A stretch of 64,000 nucleotides of DNA from Terriglobia bacterium (GCA_020073445.1 JAIQFE010000031.1:29590-93589); one strand, 5' to 3'; shown: positions 46,517 to 55,187, numbered from the stretch's first letter. Notes: generated by a model not told the origin, from the letters alone. Numbers and translations are program-made.

Positions 46517-46798
46517 TCAATCTACGGTGCCAGGCGTCACAGCAGTGAGCTTCTCGCTCATGGCTTCGACCCCCGCCCTCCTTCGCTCCATGTCCGAATG
46601 CGTATAATGCATCGTCATCCGAACATCCCCATGCCCCATCTGTGCCTGCCGGTCAGAGAGTGCCATTCCGATCTGCTCACCAAGCGTGGCGTTAGTATGG
46701 CGGAACACATGCCAGCTCAGCCACGGTGTGCCGAGGTTCACAGCTTCGCTCCTGCGAGCGCTACATGGGTGCGCCTCATGCCAGAATTTCGGGCACAA
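46517..46798 (-). pseudogene. tyrosine recombinase (phage-type integrase), C-terminal remnant
   Basis: Only the catalytic C-terminal end is readable: WHVFRHTNATLGEQIG (HxxR box), MGHGDVRMTMHYTHSD with the His and the nucleophile Tyr. The N-terminal domains and the first catalytic Arg are missing; an in-frame TAA lies at 46817-46819, and the first codon of the frame is not a real start. The position next to tRNA-Val fits a decayed integrative element. Confidence 0.85.
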
Positions 46799-47322
46799 AA
46801 AACAGGCCCCAAATTTTTAAGCGCGTCACCATGTCTGGCGATTGTCGGAGGTGAAAGCCGCACGCGGTTCCGGGATCGGCCTAAAAACTGTTCGGCTTCG
46901 TCCCGAAATGGGGTTAAGTTCCACGCGGTTTTCCAATAGTCACCACGCGCGCGACCGACAGCATTGAACCCGACACAAGAGATCTATTAGCTGCGGCCCG
47001 GAGAGGCTGCCCGGCCACGGCCAGGGTGAGGACATTATTCTTTCTTAACTCTCAAATTGAGCCACTACTCACAGCCGGGTGCATGGACACTTCTCCCGTA
47101 GCCTAAATAGCGACGGCGGAGGCGCTGAGGGGCCATCTGCCGCGAGCGCCCCCAGGGCGGTAGTAGTACGTCGTAAGGCAAGAATCCTCCCGGAAAGTTC
47201 AGGTGATCAGCCGATATGAAGAGCCTGGGGCGCGAGGGCTTTAGCGCGGGCGGTTTAGCTTCCCATAACTGAGGCGCGTCCCTTCGTAAACGAGACCCGA
47301 CTGTGAAAGAGGAAAAGAACCA
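46799..47322. other. gene-poor stretch between integrase remnant and pilin
   Basis: I find no convincing gene here. A long minus-strand frame across 47065-47634 is an antisense frame of the pilin region with no family resemblance. The last bases hold GAGGAAAAG, the ribosome binding site of the Flp pilin. It may be remnants of the element plus the pilin leader. Confidence 0.5.
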
Positions 47323-47514
47323 ATGCATAAGATGATGAACGCAGTTTATCGCTTCAAGATCTGGCGAGACTCGATAGCCCAAGATCTCATTGAATATGCT
47401 CTGATGGCGGGCTTCGTGGCCGTTGCCGCTGGCGCGATCATGCCCGGAGTGTCTGTCAGCATCAGTCAGATCTTCTCCAAGGTTGCCTCTGTCCTTAGCT
47501 CTGCAAACGGCTAG
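47323..47514 (+). CDS. Flp/Fap-type pilin
   Basis: 63 residues. The prepilin-like region with AQDLIEYALMAGFVAVAAGA is the Flp hydrophobic helix (E at position 5 of the mature helix, Y in EYAL). The leader is short and basic. A good GAGGAAAAG precedes the ATG. Tad assembly genes (TadZABCDEFG, CpaA) are not in the window, so the pilin is solitary here; such lone copies are common in Acidobacteria. Confidence 0.88.
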   Translation: MHKMMNAVYRFKIWRDSIAQDLIEYALMAGFVAVAAGAIMPGVSVSISQIFSKVASVLSSANG

Positions 47515-47527
47515 AACGTCAGGACCG

Positions 47528-47716
47528 TTACTTAGGTCTGATTGAAGCCTTAAGCTCGCGTGCGTAGGCGCGTTCTTGCGAGAGGATCGAATCGAACCAG
47601 GCCAGCATCTTGGCCGTTGTTTCATCGGAGGCACCAGCCCGTTGAATCTTGAGCTTGAAAGCTGAACGGTCCTGCTCCATGCGCCGCACTGATTCGATCT
47701 GCCTAGCCAGCTTCAT
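47528..47716 (-). CDS. small helical hypothetical protein
   Basis: 62 residues, strongly helical and charged (SVRRMEQDRSAFKLKIQRAG, MLAWFDSILSQERAYARELK). It reads convergently with the pilin gene. There is no good ribosome binding site and I do not recognise a family, but composition looks coding. It could be a spurious frame. Confidence 0.4.
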   Translation of the reverse strand: MKLARQIESVRRMEQDRSAFKLKIQRAGASDETTAKMLAWFDSILSQERAYARELKASIRPK

Positions 47717-47858
47717 GCTACTGGTAACGATGCATAGATTGACTTGAAGGTTACGGGCACGGTAACACCCCTAGTATTCTGGGCGCCGATCCAATACAAT
47801 TTGAGTCGCCCGATCTAAAGGATCGCCGCTGAAAACGCGGGTTTAGCGGAGAGTCTCC

Positions 47859-48099
47859 GTGTTAACCAACAAGCGATTTCAACTGACGCAATCCACCTTG
47901 GCCATCGACCTTGTCGGTCGTAAAAGTTGGATCACCATTCCGGCTGGAGCGACCATTGGGGTAGTCGCCCGGGCCAAACGGTGAGGGAAACCGAATGGTA
48001 GACGTGCGCTGGGAAGAACGCCCGCTCGTAATGTTTGCGATTGATCTGACTGCGGGCGGAACTGAGATTCAAGAACAAGTGCGTGCAGCAGGGGTGTAG
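47859..48099 (+). pseudogene. small one-domain protein gene broken by a frameshift
   Basis: The first frame starts GTG at 47859 and reads LTNKRFQLTQSTLAIDLVGR, then ITIPAGATIGVVAR and stops at 47982-47984. The +1 frame continues the same protein: GPNGEGNRMVDVRWEERPLV and MFAIDLTAGGTEIQEQ to a TAG at 48097-48099. Together they form a short beta domain (IPAG..I.VV.GP...R.V.V.W....MFA.DL) like the intact gene just downstream. An extra C near 47970 (CGCCCGGG) explains the shift. Confidence 0.7.
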
Positions 48100-48113
48100 A
48101 AAGGGAGGCGTCC

Positions 48114-48398
48114 ATGCAATATCTCCTGACTCTTCCGATGATGGTGCTCGCCTTCAAGGACAACCATCAAGCCGCTGTCACTCTTCCGGCAGGAAAGCTG
48201 ATCGACGTGGTTGGTCCCGTGGAGGATGATGATCGCTTCTTGCTTATACGGGCGGATGATGGACAGTTCCACATCTTCGCCTCGGACCTTGCGGACCGAG
48301 CAAGCCCGGTTGTTACTCGCAAGGCGGTGAAGGGCTCATCGGAGGAGAGCCTCGCATCAAATTTCAAAAAAAGAGCGCACCGGCGAGCCGTTGCCTAA
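48114..48398 (+). CDS. small one-domain hypothetical protein, paralogue of the broken neighbour
   Basis: 94 residues, MQYLLTLPMMVLAFKDNHQA and TLPAGKLIDVVGP followed by DDRFLLIRADDGQFHIFASD. It shares the pattern of the upstream frameshifted gene: LPAG..IDVVGP, then a strand pair and a final FA.DL. AGGGAGG lies upstream at good distance, so it is expressed. Looks like a soluble beta-barrel-type domain; function unknown. Confidence 0.7.
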   Translation: MQYLLTLPMMVLAFKDNHQAAVTLPAGKLIDVVGPVEDDDRFLLIRADDGQFHIFASDLADRASPVVTRKAVKGSSEESLASNFKKRAHRRAVA

Positions 48399-48585
48399 CG
48401 GATCAGCCTGGGCACCACGTGCCCTCGTTCCGGCGATGTTTGGCTCAATCGCTTACCCAGCAGTTCGAGGTGTTCGAGAGCCTTGTCCAGCGCGAGGGGC
48501 AGGGTGTGTCTGCCTTCTTCGCATCGTGTATGTACGCCCGAATGGTCGCGACCATTTGCGCATGGATGTCCGCCGAAGATGTCAT
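48395..48585 (-). pseudogene. possible small helical protein gene with a frameshift
   Basis: From an ATG at 48585 the frame reads MTSSADIHAQMVATIRAYIH then DAKKAD, and in a second frame the sequence goes on LPLALDKALEHLELLGKRL. Joined they look like one continuous helical protein, but there is no ribosome binding site and no family match. The stop overlaps the plus-strand gene by four bases. The remainder to 48747 holds an imperfect direct repeat of GTGATAGGCTTACGC at 48653 and 48692. Confidence 0.25.
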
Positions 48586-48747
48586 GAGACAACGCTAACA
48601 GCAGGCCGCCGCACGATCAAGAACGGAGCTAACCTTGACTGAGCCGCCCCAGGTGATAGGCTTACGCGGTGGCTTTCGGGGCCTCGGTAACGTGATATGC
48701 TTACGCCCAGAGACTGACGGACGAGCCCATCCGCTATCGCCGGGGCG

Positions 48748-49068
48748 ATGAGCGTTACGAATCTTAAGAAGACTAGTCACGTACGACAACGGGTCGCCAT
48801 TTTCGTGGGCATCGGTGGTCTGACCCTTGCTGCATTAGTGCTCATCGGCCAGCTCTACGTATGGTTCAAGACTGGTCATTGGCCTGACTTAAGTTTGGCT
48901 ACCCTGGTCGCACCGATCATCTCCGGTAGCAAATTGTCCGCGTGGCTCGACAATCCTCAATCCTGGTACGTGCTTCACTTGGCGATCACCATACTTATTG
49001 GTCTTCCGCTCTGGGTGTGGATTCTGTGCTGCGCCACTGTAGCGATGTTCGTGCTCAAGAAAGACTAG
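48748..49068 (+). CDS. small membrane protein, unknown
   Basis: 106 residues with two transmembrane helices (about 18-37 and 76-101) and a short extracytoplasmic loop. Basic N-terminus (TNLKKTSHVRQR), and a Lys-Lys-Asp end. No family recognised. Ribosome binding site weak. Membrane helices of good hydrophobicity argue for a real gene. Confidence 0.55.
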   Translation: MSVTNLKKTSHVRQRVAIFVGIGGLTLAALVLIGQLYVWFKTGHWPDLSLATLVAPIISGSKLSAWLDNPQSWYVLHLAITILIGLPLWVWILCCATVAMFVLKKD

Positions 49069-49185
49069 CGCTGCTTCGCCGGGTCACCGGAACAGTCGCG
49101 AAATAGCCTACTGCTCAGCACAGCCATCTTTTGATTGACCTTGGGTTTGCGTTCTGAATCCACCGGAGATAGTATTCGAGGCACT

Positions 49186-49590
49186 ATGCCACCGACTAAC
49201 ACGGAGATCGCGGACACCTATCTGGCGGCCTACATGTCGAAAGATCCTGGCAAGGCGTTGCTTGCGCCGGATGTTTCACTGGAATACCCCTTGTCGCCCA
49301 GAAAGATTGTGGGCAGACTGAACGTCACCGAATACATGCTCTCCGTGATGCCTGGGTTCGACGCTGTGGAAATTGAGCGGCACCTGGTGGATGGCGAGTA
49401 TGTGGCGACCTTGTGGAAGGCTCACACGGTGTGGGGCACGATGCCAGCCTGCTCGATCTTCCGCATTTCAGCAGGGCTGATCGCAGAGGTCAGGAGCTTT
49501 TTTGATCCGCGGCCTATTCTCCAGCGCGAACAATTGATTCCCCATTCAGAGGATATGGAACTCGGGGATCAGGGACAGTCGGGCGGATGA
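49186..49590 (+). CDS. SnoaL/NTF2-like protein
   Basis: 134 residues. The start NTEIADTYLAAYMSKDPGKA and LLAPDVSLEYPLSPRKIVGR are the usual opening of a SnoaL-like domain; the end IAEVRSFFDPRPIL matches the last strand. The ATG at 49186 with GAGG five bases upstream was chosen over an earlier in-frame start. No catalytic residues can be assigned. Confidence 0.75.
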   Translation: MPPTNTEIADTYLAAYMSKDPGKALLAPDVSLEYPLSPRKIVGRLNVTEYMLSVMPGFDAVEIERHLVDGEYVATLWKAHTVWGTMPACSIFRISAGLIAEVRSFFDPRPILQREQLIPHSEDMELGDQGQSGG

Positions 49591-49667
49591 AGATGAAGCC
49601 GCTCAATTGAACGACGTGGATTTGACGTCAGTCGAATCCTTAAGAGGCGGCAGCCCTATAGTCATTC

Positions 49668-49811
49668 TCAGCTTGGAATCTGCGGCCCACCATCAACTGC
49701 GCAAACAGCGCTGCACGCATTCAACGTGCCACATCCGGTGGTGCAAGATCCAAGTCCTCCGAAGGAACGGCCCAGCGCCGCCGCCTCCTTTTCACTGTCG
49801 GGTGGGTCCAT
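49668..49811 (-). CDS. small Cys-rich peptide, RiPP-precursor-like
   Basis: 47 residues with an acidic first half (MDPPDSEKEAAALGRSF), a Gly-Gly (GGLGS), and then four cysteines spaced CTTGC and CSAVC with Thr/Ser in between, ending GGPQIPS. The ribosome binding site AGGAGGTG lies six bases upstream of the ATG and is the best in this region, which supports real translation. The pattern fits a ribosomally made peptide with a leader and a Cys/Thr core or a small metal-binding peptide. No modification enzyme is encoded nearby. The remaining sequence from 49591 to 50003 shows no other gene. Confidence 0.4.
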   Translation of the reverse strand: MDPPDSEKEAAALGRSFGGLGSCTTGCGTLNACSAVCAVDGGPQIPS

Positions 49812-50003
49812 CAAGGCACCTCCTCGCAGCAACTTGTCGACCTCAATTGGTCGGCGTAGATGCGCTCCAAACCTGTCTCCGATGGGATTGTCCTCCCGAG
49901 AGTGGCTGGTGTCAATGGGCCTGCTCGTAACAAGCCAGCCATCGGGCCACACCTCCGGCAGCCCCAGAATGACTGATACTAGACGCGAAGGAGATGCTCT
50001 CGT

Positions 50004-50210
50004 ATGTCAGGCACATACAAAGTGATAGAACTGGTCGGCACTTCGCCGGTGAGTTTTGCTGAGGCAGCAAAGTCTGCTGTCGCTGAGGCGACCAAAACTG
50101 TCCGTCATATGGACTGGTTTGAAGTGGTCAATCAGCGCGGCAGCATTGCAGAGGGGAAGGTCACTGAGTTCCAGGTCACGCTGAAGGTTGGATTTAAGAT
50201 TGAGCGGTGA
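50004..50210 (+). CDS. dodecin (flavin-binding storage protein)
   Basis: 68 residues: YKVIELVGTSPVSFAEAAKS, then WFEVVNQRGSIAEGKVTEFQ and VTLKVGFKIER. This is the whole dodecin fold, which forms a twelve-subunit shell that binds flavins. The flavin-stacking Trp is in HMDWFEV. A strong AAGGAG precedes the ATG. Confidence 0.92.
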   Translation: MSGTYKVIELVGTSPVSFAEAAKSAVAEATKTVRHMDWFEVVNQRGSIAEGKVTEFQVTLKVGFKIER

Positions 50211-50314
50211 CACCTAGCCCGACGCAGCCGAATCCAGTCCCAAGCCTACGCTCGCCCAATCGGTTGGCCAGATGAGCCACCACCAGGGACATCTCTGATG
50301 AATGGCCGCCTATC

Positions 50315-52247
50315 TCAAGCAACCGGGACCTCGGGTGTCACTCTCTCAGGATCCCCGATCTTCTCAGGCTCATCTGGGGCTAAGAGCTTATCCAATTCCG
50401 CGCGTTCGAGCGTTTCCTTGCGAATCAGCTCTCGCGAGATCCGCTCCATAGGCTCACGTCGCTTCGATAGGATCTCGGTGACGCGCTTACGAATCTCATC
50501 CACGATCCGCCGCGATTCATCGTCGATCCTCTCCGCCGTCCGTTCGCTATAGTTGCGCTCCTCCATATCAAACGGCGACTTCAAGAACTGCGCGGCCATT
50601 GGCCGCCCGTAAGTCAACGGACCGAGTGCATCGCTCATTCCGAATCGGGTCACCATCTGTCGCACTAGTGCCGAGGCACGCTCGAGATCATCGGCGGCTC
50701 CTGTGGAGACCACGCCGCCGTAGTGGATCTCCTCTGCCGTCCGCCCGCCCAGGAGCACAGCAATTTGGTCTTCCAACTCGGGTTGAGTCATCAGATACCG
50801 CTCTTGCGTGGGCAACTGGAGAGTGTAGCCTAGAGCCCCGATCGACCGCGGAATGATCGAGACGCGGTGCAGCGGGTCCGCGTGCTTCACCGAAAGAGCC
50901 ACTAACGCGTGGCCGGCTTCGTGAACTGCGACCCGTTCCTTTTCCTCCGGGCTCATCACGCGGCTCTTCTTCTCCAGACCGAGCATGACCCGGTCGGCGG
51001 CTTCTTCCAGGTCGCGCATCTCCACTCGTTCACCACCACGGCGTACCGCCAACAGTGCCGATTCGTTCACAATGTTGGCCAAGTCGGCTCCCACCATGCC
51101 GGGCGTACGCCCGGCGACCGTCTCTAAAGCGACGTCGTCGGCCATGAGGACCTTTCTCGCATGCACCTTCAGGATTGCAACGCGGTCCTTGAGATCCGGA
51201 CGATCTACCAGCACCTGGCGATCAAAGCGGCCCGCCCGCAGCAGAGCTGGATCGAGCACTTCAGGCGTATTCGTAGCGGCCATAATGATCACGCCCTCTG
51301 AGCTTTCAAATCCGTCGATTTCGGCCAACAGCTGATTGAGCGTTTGCTCGCGCTCATCGTTGCTAAACCCGATCGCTCTTCCGGAGCTGCGCGCTTTGCC
51401 GATTGCATCCAGCTCGTCGATAAATACGATGCAAGGCGCCTTCTGCTTGGCTTGTTCGAACAAGTCGCGCACCCGAGCCGCACCCACACCTACGAACATC
51501 TCGACGAACTCAGAGCCCGAGATCGAGAAGAACGAGACGCGAGCCTCCCCGGCTACGGCTTTCGCCAGCAGGGTCTTACCGGTGCCAGGAGGACCCACGA
51601 GCAGAACTCCTTTGGGAATCCGACCGCCGAGCTTTTGGTATTTCGCTGGCTGGCGCAGGAAGTCAACGACTTCCTCCAACTCCAACTTTGCCTCGTCCAC
51701 GCCAGCCACGTCCTCGAAGGTGACCTGCATCCGGCTGGATTCGTCATGAATCTTGGCGCGGTTCTTGCCGAACGTCAGTGCGCCGCTGCCTTGCGCCATT
51801 CGGCGCATCCCGACACCGTAGATCAGCACAATGAATAGCAACGGAAGCAGCCAACCGAGCAGGTTCCAAATCCATGAACCTTGCTCGATCTGCCCGCCGA
51901 ATTTGACAGGGTGAACCTTGCTCGATCTGCCCGCCGAATTTGACAGGGTGAGCTTCCAGCTCCTTCAGAAGAAGAGATTCGTCGACGCCCGGCAACCTCG
52001 TCGCCTTGATCGTAAGTTCCTTAGTTGGCTTGGGATGCGAAGAGTCGCCCTTGAGTACGCCAATCAGCTCCCGTTCGGTGATCTGTACCTCGGCCAAATT
52101 GTCGGCACGGAGCTCAGTTAGGAATTCGCTGTAAGAGACATGTTTGGGGCCTGTGTTCGTGAACCGGCTGGTCACGTACAATAGCACCGCGAAGGCAACA
52201 AGATTAATGCCAGTGAAAATCCACCGATGCCATTTTGGTCGGTCCAT
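50315..52247 (-). pseudogene. ftsH: ATP-dependent zinc protease FtsH, frame broken by a tandem duplication
   Basis: The N-terminal part from 52247 reads a first membrane helix (WIFTGINLVAFAVLLYVTSR), the periplasmic domain, then after [11 protein letters not shown] leaves frame. The catalytic part lies in another frame down to 50315: second helix ([13 protein letters not shown]), Walker [10 protein letters not shown], Walker [13 protein letters not shown], and the zinc site [10 protein letters not shown]. Removing one copy of the 37-base repeat at 51876-51949 would restore one continuous protein of about 630 residues reading [20 protein letters not shown]. All key catalytic residues are intact, so the damage is recent. 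It degrades membrane proteins. Last gene after the amino-acid dehydrogenase. Confidence 0.85.
51876..51949. repeat. perfect 37-bp tandem duplication inside ftsH
   Basis: Two head-to-tail copies of a 37-base unit (51876-51912 and 51913-51949) beginning GAACCTTGCTCGATCTGCCC. The unit is not a multiple of three (3x12+1), so it shifts the reading frame of ftsH. Perfect identity suggests a recent slippage or an assembly error. Confidence 0.95.
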
Positions 52248-52292
52248 TCCGAAATCTTTCAGAGCAAGCTGCTAACCATTAGTAGCGTCCCG

Positions 52293-53399
52293 TTAGCGCC
52301 ACCGCCGAGCCCGTTCCGCGTTCTGGACTCTGCTGGTCGCCAGTGCGGTCGCAGCAGCCCGGGTCGATATCCCGGCGCGGCGCGACTCCTCAATCATCAT
52401 CGTCGTGTTCTTTCGAATCTTGTCATCGATCGCTCCAAAGGCGGTGCTTTCGCTTCCGCCGTGGTATTCGATGGCCGCGCAGATGACGCCTCCCGCGTTA
52501 ACCACGAAGTCGGGCAGAACCAGGATGCCGCGGGATTCCAGGATAGCCTCCGCCTCTGGTGTGCACGGGATGTTGGCCCCTTGGGCGACAATCCGGGCTT
52601 TCAGCCTGCCTACGTTCGTTTTGTTGAGCACATCGGGTCGCGCCGCCGGAATCCAAATATCACACGGAATGTCGACGATGGCTTCCGTATCCGCCTTCTC
52701 GCCGCCCGGGAAATCAATCACGGACCCGCCGGTATTTTTCAAGGAAATTAACGAGCTTACATCGAGGCCTTTAGCCGATGATAGTGTGCCGCGGCTGTCG
52801 CTGCATGCGATGAGTATGCAACCCTTTTGCGAAAGGAATCGTGCAGCGTGTTTGCCGACCGCTCCGAAGCCCTGCACCGCTAGGCGGGCGCCTTTCAAAT
52901 CGAGATTGATCGCGTTACACGCAACCTCCACCGCGGCCGCCAGCCCAAAGCCAGTGGCGCCTATTTCATCTAGCGGTATTCCTCCCAATTCTCTCGGCAA
53001 CCCCACAGCCCGGTGGATTTCGTCATACACCCATCCCATCGCCAGTTCGTCCGTGCCCATGTCAGGACCTGGGATATATTCGGTCAGGCCTGCGATGGCG
53101 CCCGCGAACGCGCGAATGAGGGTTTCCTTCTGCTGCGGCGGCATCTTCGGGTCGCCGAAGATCACTGCTTTGCCACCACCGTGAGGAAGACCCGCAGCCG
53201 CGTTCTTCAGGGTCATCGCACGGGCCAGCCTGCATGCCTCCTCGGCCGTCACATCGGGCGCCATGCGGACACCGCCGATCGCTTGACCGCACGCAGTGTT
53301 GTCAATCGCGACCACCGCCCTTAGACCCATTTGCGGCAACGAAATATACACGACCTTGATTGGGCCGAGTTCATCCACGAACCTGAAAATATCTTCCAT
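52293..53399 (-). CDS. Glu/Leu/Phe/Val dehydrogenase family protein
   Basis: 368 residues. The substrate-side Gly/Lys motif is GLPHGGGKAVIFGDPK, the catalytic Asp region YIPGPDMGTDELAMGW, and the dinucleotide fold GARLAVQGFGAVGKHAARFL. It oxidatively deaminates an amino acid or works in reverse. The HGGGKAVI motif and the length are nearer to leucine/valine dehydrogenases, the GPDMGT part to glutamate dehydrogenases, so I leave the substrate open. It starts two bases after the malic enzyme stop and belongs to one operon with it. Confidence 0.85.
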   Translation of the reverse strand: MEDIFRFVDELGPIKVVYISLPQMGLRAVVAIDNTACGQAIGGVRMAPDVTAEEACRLARAMTLKNAAAGLPHGGGKAVIFGDPKMPPQQKETLIRAFAGAIAGLTEYIPGPDMGTDELAMGWVYDEIHRAVGLPRELGGIPLDEIGATGFGLAAAVEVACNAINLDLKGARLAVQGFGAVGKHAARFLSQKGCILIACSDSRGTLSSAKGLDVSSLISLKNTGGSVIDFPGGEKADTEAIVDIPCDIWIPAARPDVLNKTNVGRLKARIVAQGANIPCTPEAEAILESRGILVLPDFVVNAGGVICAAIEYHGGSESTAFGAIDDKIRKNTTMMIEESRRAGISTRAAATALATSRVQNAERARRWR

Positions 53400-53401
53400 G
53401 A

Positions 53402-54799
53402 CTAGACGCTCCTAGTTGTCTCCGCCGTCCGAGCCGGATCTGCTTGACCCGCGCGAGCCACCGGTATGGGCGCGATCAAGCCTTCCCGCATCAAAATGTG
53501 TACAGTTTGCTGAGCGTCCTCAATCCTGCGCATGGCCGTCTCGATGTACTCGTCTCGCGACCTGGTAACACGCGCTAAGCTCGATTCCTGAGCCTTCATC
53601 GCGGTTGCGGCGGCGACTCTGGGAACCACCCACCAGTCGGCCATGGTGGGAAGAATGGTTTCCTCGGACAAGCCATGCTCCTCGGCGCATTTAGCGAGTT
53701 CGATCGCGGCGGCCATCGCCATCTCATCGCTAATGGTTACGGCCCGGGAGTCCAGGGTTCCGCGAAAGATCCCAGGGAACACCAGCGAGTTGTTCACTTG
53801 GTTGTTAAAGTCGCTACGTCCCGTGGCGACGATTCGCGCTCCCGCCTTCTTCGCATCCCACGGCCAGATTTCTGGATTCGGATTGGCACACGCGAAGACG
53901 ATCGCGTTTTTGGCCATCGTGCGGACCCAATTCGGCTCGATCACGCCCGGACCTGAAGAACTAAAGGCGATGCACACGTCAGCATCGCAAAGGGCCTCCG
54001 CAATTCCTCCGGCGGCGACTTCACGGTTGGTTTCTTGGCAAACCGCCCACTTCTCCGGAAACTCAGTCCGTTGGGATTCGATGTCGCGGCGGTTCCGGTG
54101 AAGCGTCCCCCGCGTGTCACAAGCCACAATTTGCCTTGGATCGATTCCATAAGCTTTCAGCAGGCGATAGCTCGCAACATTTGCTGCGCCCATCCCGATC
54201 ATTGCGATTCTCACCGAGCCAATCGGCTTGCCGACAACCTTCAACGCCCCGATGAGCCCCGCCAATAGAGCCGTGGCCGTGCCCTGTTGATCGTCATGCC
54301 AAACCGGGATTGGCATGCTCTTACGCAAATCATCCAGGACACGAAAGCACCGCGGCTGCGCGATGTCTTCCAGGTTGATGCCCCCGAATGAGGGCTCTAA
54401 GAACTGTACCGAACGCACGAATTCCTGCCGATCCTGCGTAGCGAGGCAGATCGGAATCGCGTCCACACCGCCGAGATATTTGAATAACAGCGCTTTGCCT
54501 TCCATGACGGGCAGTCCGGCGTGGGGTCCAATATTTCCAAGGCCAAGTACACGGGAACCGTCCGAAACGATTGCGATCATATTGGATTTGTTCGTCAGCT
54601 CGTAGACCAGTGCGGGATCCGCTTGAATCGCGCGGCACGGGGCGGCCACGCCTGGTGTGTACCAGTACGCGAAATCAGCAAGATCGCGGACGGGGCACTT
54701 CGGCGCAACTTGTATCTTGCCCTGATACAGCGCGTGAAGACGGAGCGATTCTTCGGCCGGCTTGTTAACTTTCGCTTCGAGTTCCTGCTTAGTGGGCAT
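53402..54799 (-). CDS. NAD(P)-dependent malic enzyme
   Basis: 465 residues from the ATG at 54799. The N-domain has YWYTPGVAAPCRAI (catalytic Tyr), the metal-binding acid stretch LEPSFGGINLEDIAQPRCF and VWHDDQQGTA; the C-domain the dinucleotide fold RIAMIGMGAANVASYRLL. It decarboxylates malate to pyruvate. The start was chosen from the family's usual N-terminus PTKQELEAKVNKPAEESLRL; the ribosome binding site is weak. An upstream in-frame extension has no support. Confidence 0.9.
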   Translation of the reverse strand: MPTKQELEAKVNKPAEESLRLHALYQGKIQVAPKCPVRDLADFAYWYTPGVAAPCRAIQADPALVYELTNKSNMIAIVSDGSRVLGLGNIGPHAGLPVMEGKALLFKYLGGVDAIPICLATQDRQEFVRSVQFLEPSFGGINLEDIAQPRCFRVLDDLRKSMPIPVWHDDQQGTATALLAGLIGALKVVGKPIGSVRIAMIGMGAANVASYRLLKAYGIDPRQIVACDTRGTLHRNRRDIESQRTEFPEKWAVCQETNREVAAGGIAEALCDADVCIAFSSSGPGVIEPNWVRTMAKNAIVFACANPNPEIWPWDAKKAGARIVATGRSDFNNQVNNSLVFPGIFRGTLDSRAVTISDEMAMAAAIELAKCAEEHGLSEETILPTMADWWVVPRVAAATAMKAQESSLARVTRSRDEYIETAMRRIEDAQQTVHILMREGLIAPIPVARAGQADPARTAETTRSV

Positions 54800-55020
54800 T
54801 TTTTCTGTCGGAGACGGCAGGTGTTGGAATCCTCGCTGATGGGCATTAGTTCTCGTCCTCGTCGCTGGTTCTGGAAGCACGTGGCACGCCGCCCCCTATT
54901 GCCGTGTTTCTATGGAGTTGCGAACTCAGCAGGCCTCATCAGATGCGGACCGGCTTGCGAACCTGTGCGAAATCACGCAGCCCCTTGGCCTTTGGCGCAG
55001 CCCTTGAAGTAACCGTTATG

Positions 55021-55063
55021 CCGTTGCGGCGGCCGGGGGAAGGGGGACTTCCCGTCGCAACGG
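55021..55063. repeat. stem-loop 1 (CCGTTGCG/CGCAACGG)
   Basis: CCGTTGCG at 55021-55028 pairs perfectly with CGCAACGG at 55056-55063; inside, GGGAAG (55037-55042) pairs with CTTCCC (55048-55053) around a five-base loop. Confidence 0.7.
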
Positions 55064-55128
55064 GTGCCGCGCTGATTTAAGCGCCGACATAACTAATCCC
55101 CACCGCATTTGAAATCGCGATGTGTGGA

Positions 55129-55187
55129 GCGCCGTTGCCGCATGTGGAAGTAGCCATTCTGGCTAACGCATGGAAGCGCAACGGCGC
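55129..55187. repeat. stem-loop 2 (GCGCCGTTGC/GCAACGGCGC)
   Basis: GCGCCGTTGC at 55129-55138 pairs perfectly with GCAACGGCGC at 55178-55187. Inside it TAGCCA-TTC-TGGCTA (55151-55165) forms a second hairpin. The outer stem repeats the CCGTTGC core of stem-loop 1. Confidence 0.7.

Noticed and set aside
46930..47322. Possible cyclic di-GMP (GEMM) riboswitch before the pilin gene
   Set aside because: CAGCCGGGTGC at about 47070 resembles part of the motif, but the rest of the conserved core is not found.
47065..47634. 189-residue minus-strand frame over the Flp pilin
   Set aside because: No domain pattern, antisense to a clear pilin gene.
48653..48706. Imperfect 15-bp direct repeat GTGATAGGCTTACGC / GTGATATGCTTACGC
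   Set aside because: Only two copies, one mismatch, no inverted structure; too weak to call an operator or a repeat element.
49726..50025. 99-residue plus-strand frame upstream of dodecin
   Set aside because: Overlaps the dodecin start and ribosome binding site and has low-complexity Pro/Ser composition with no motif.
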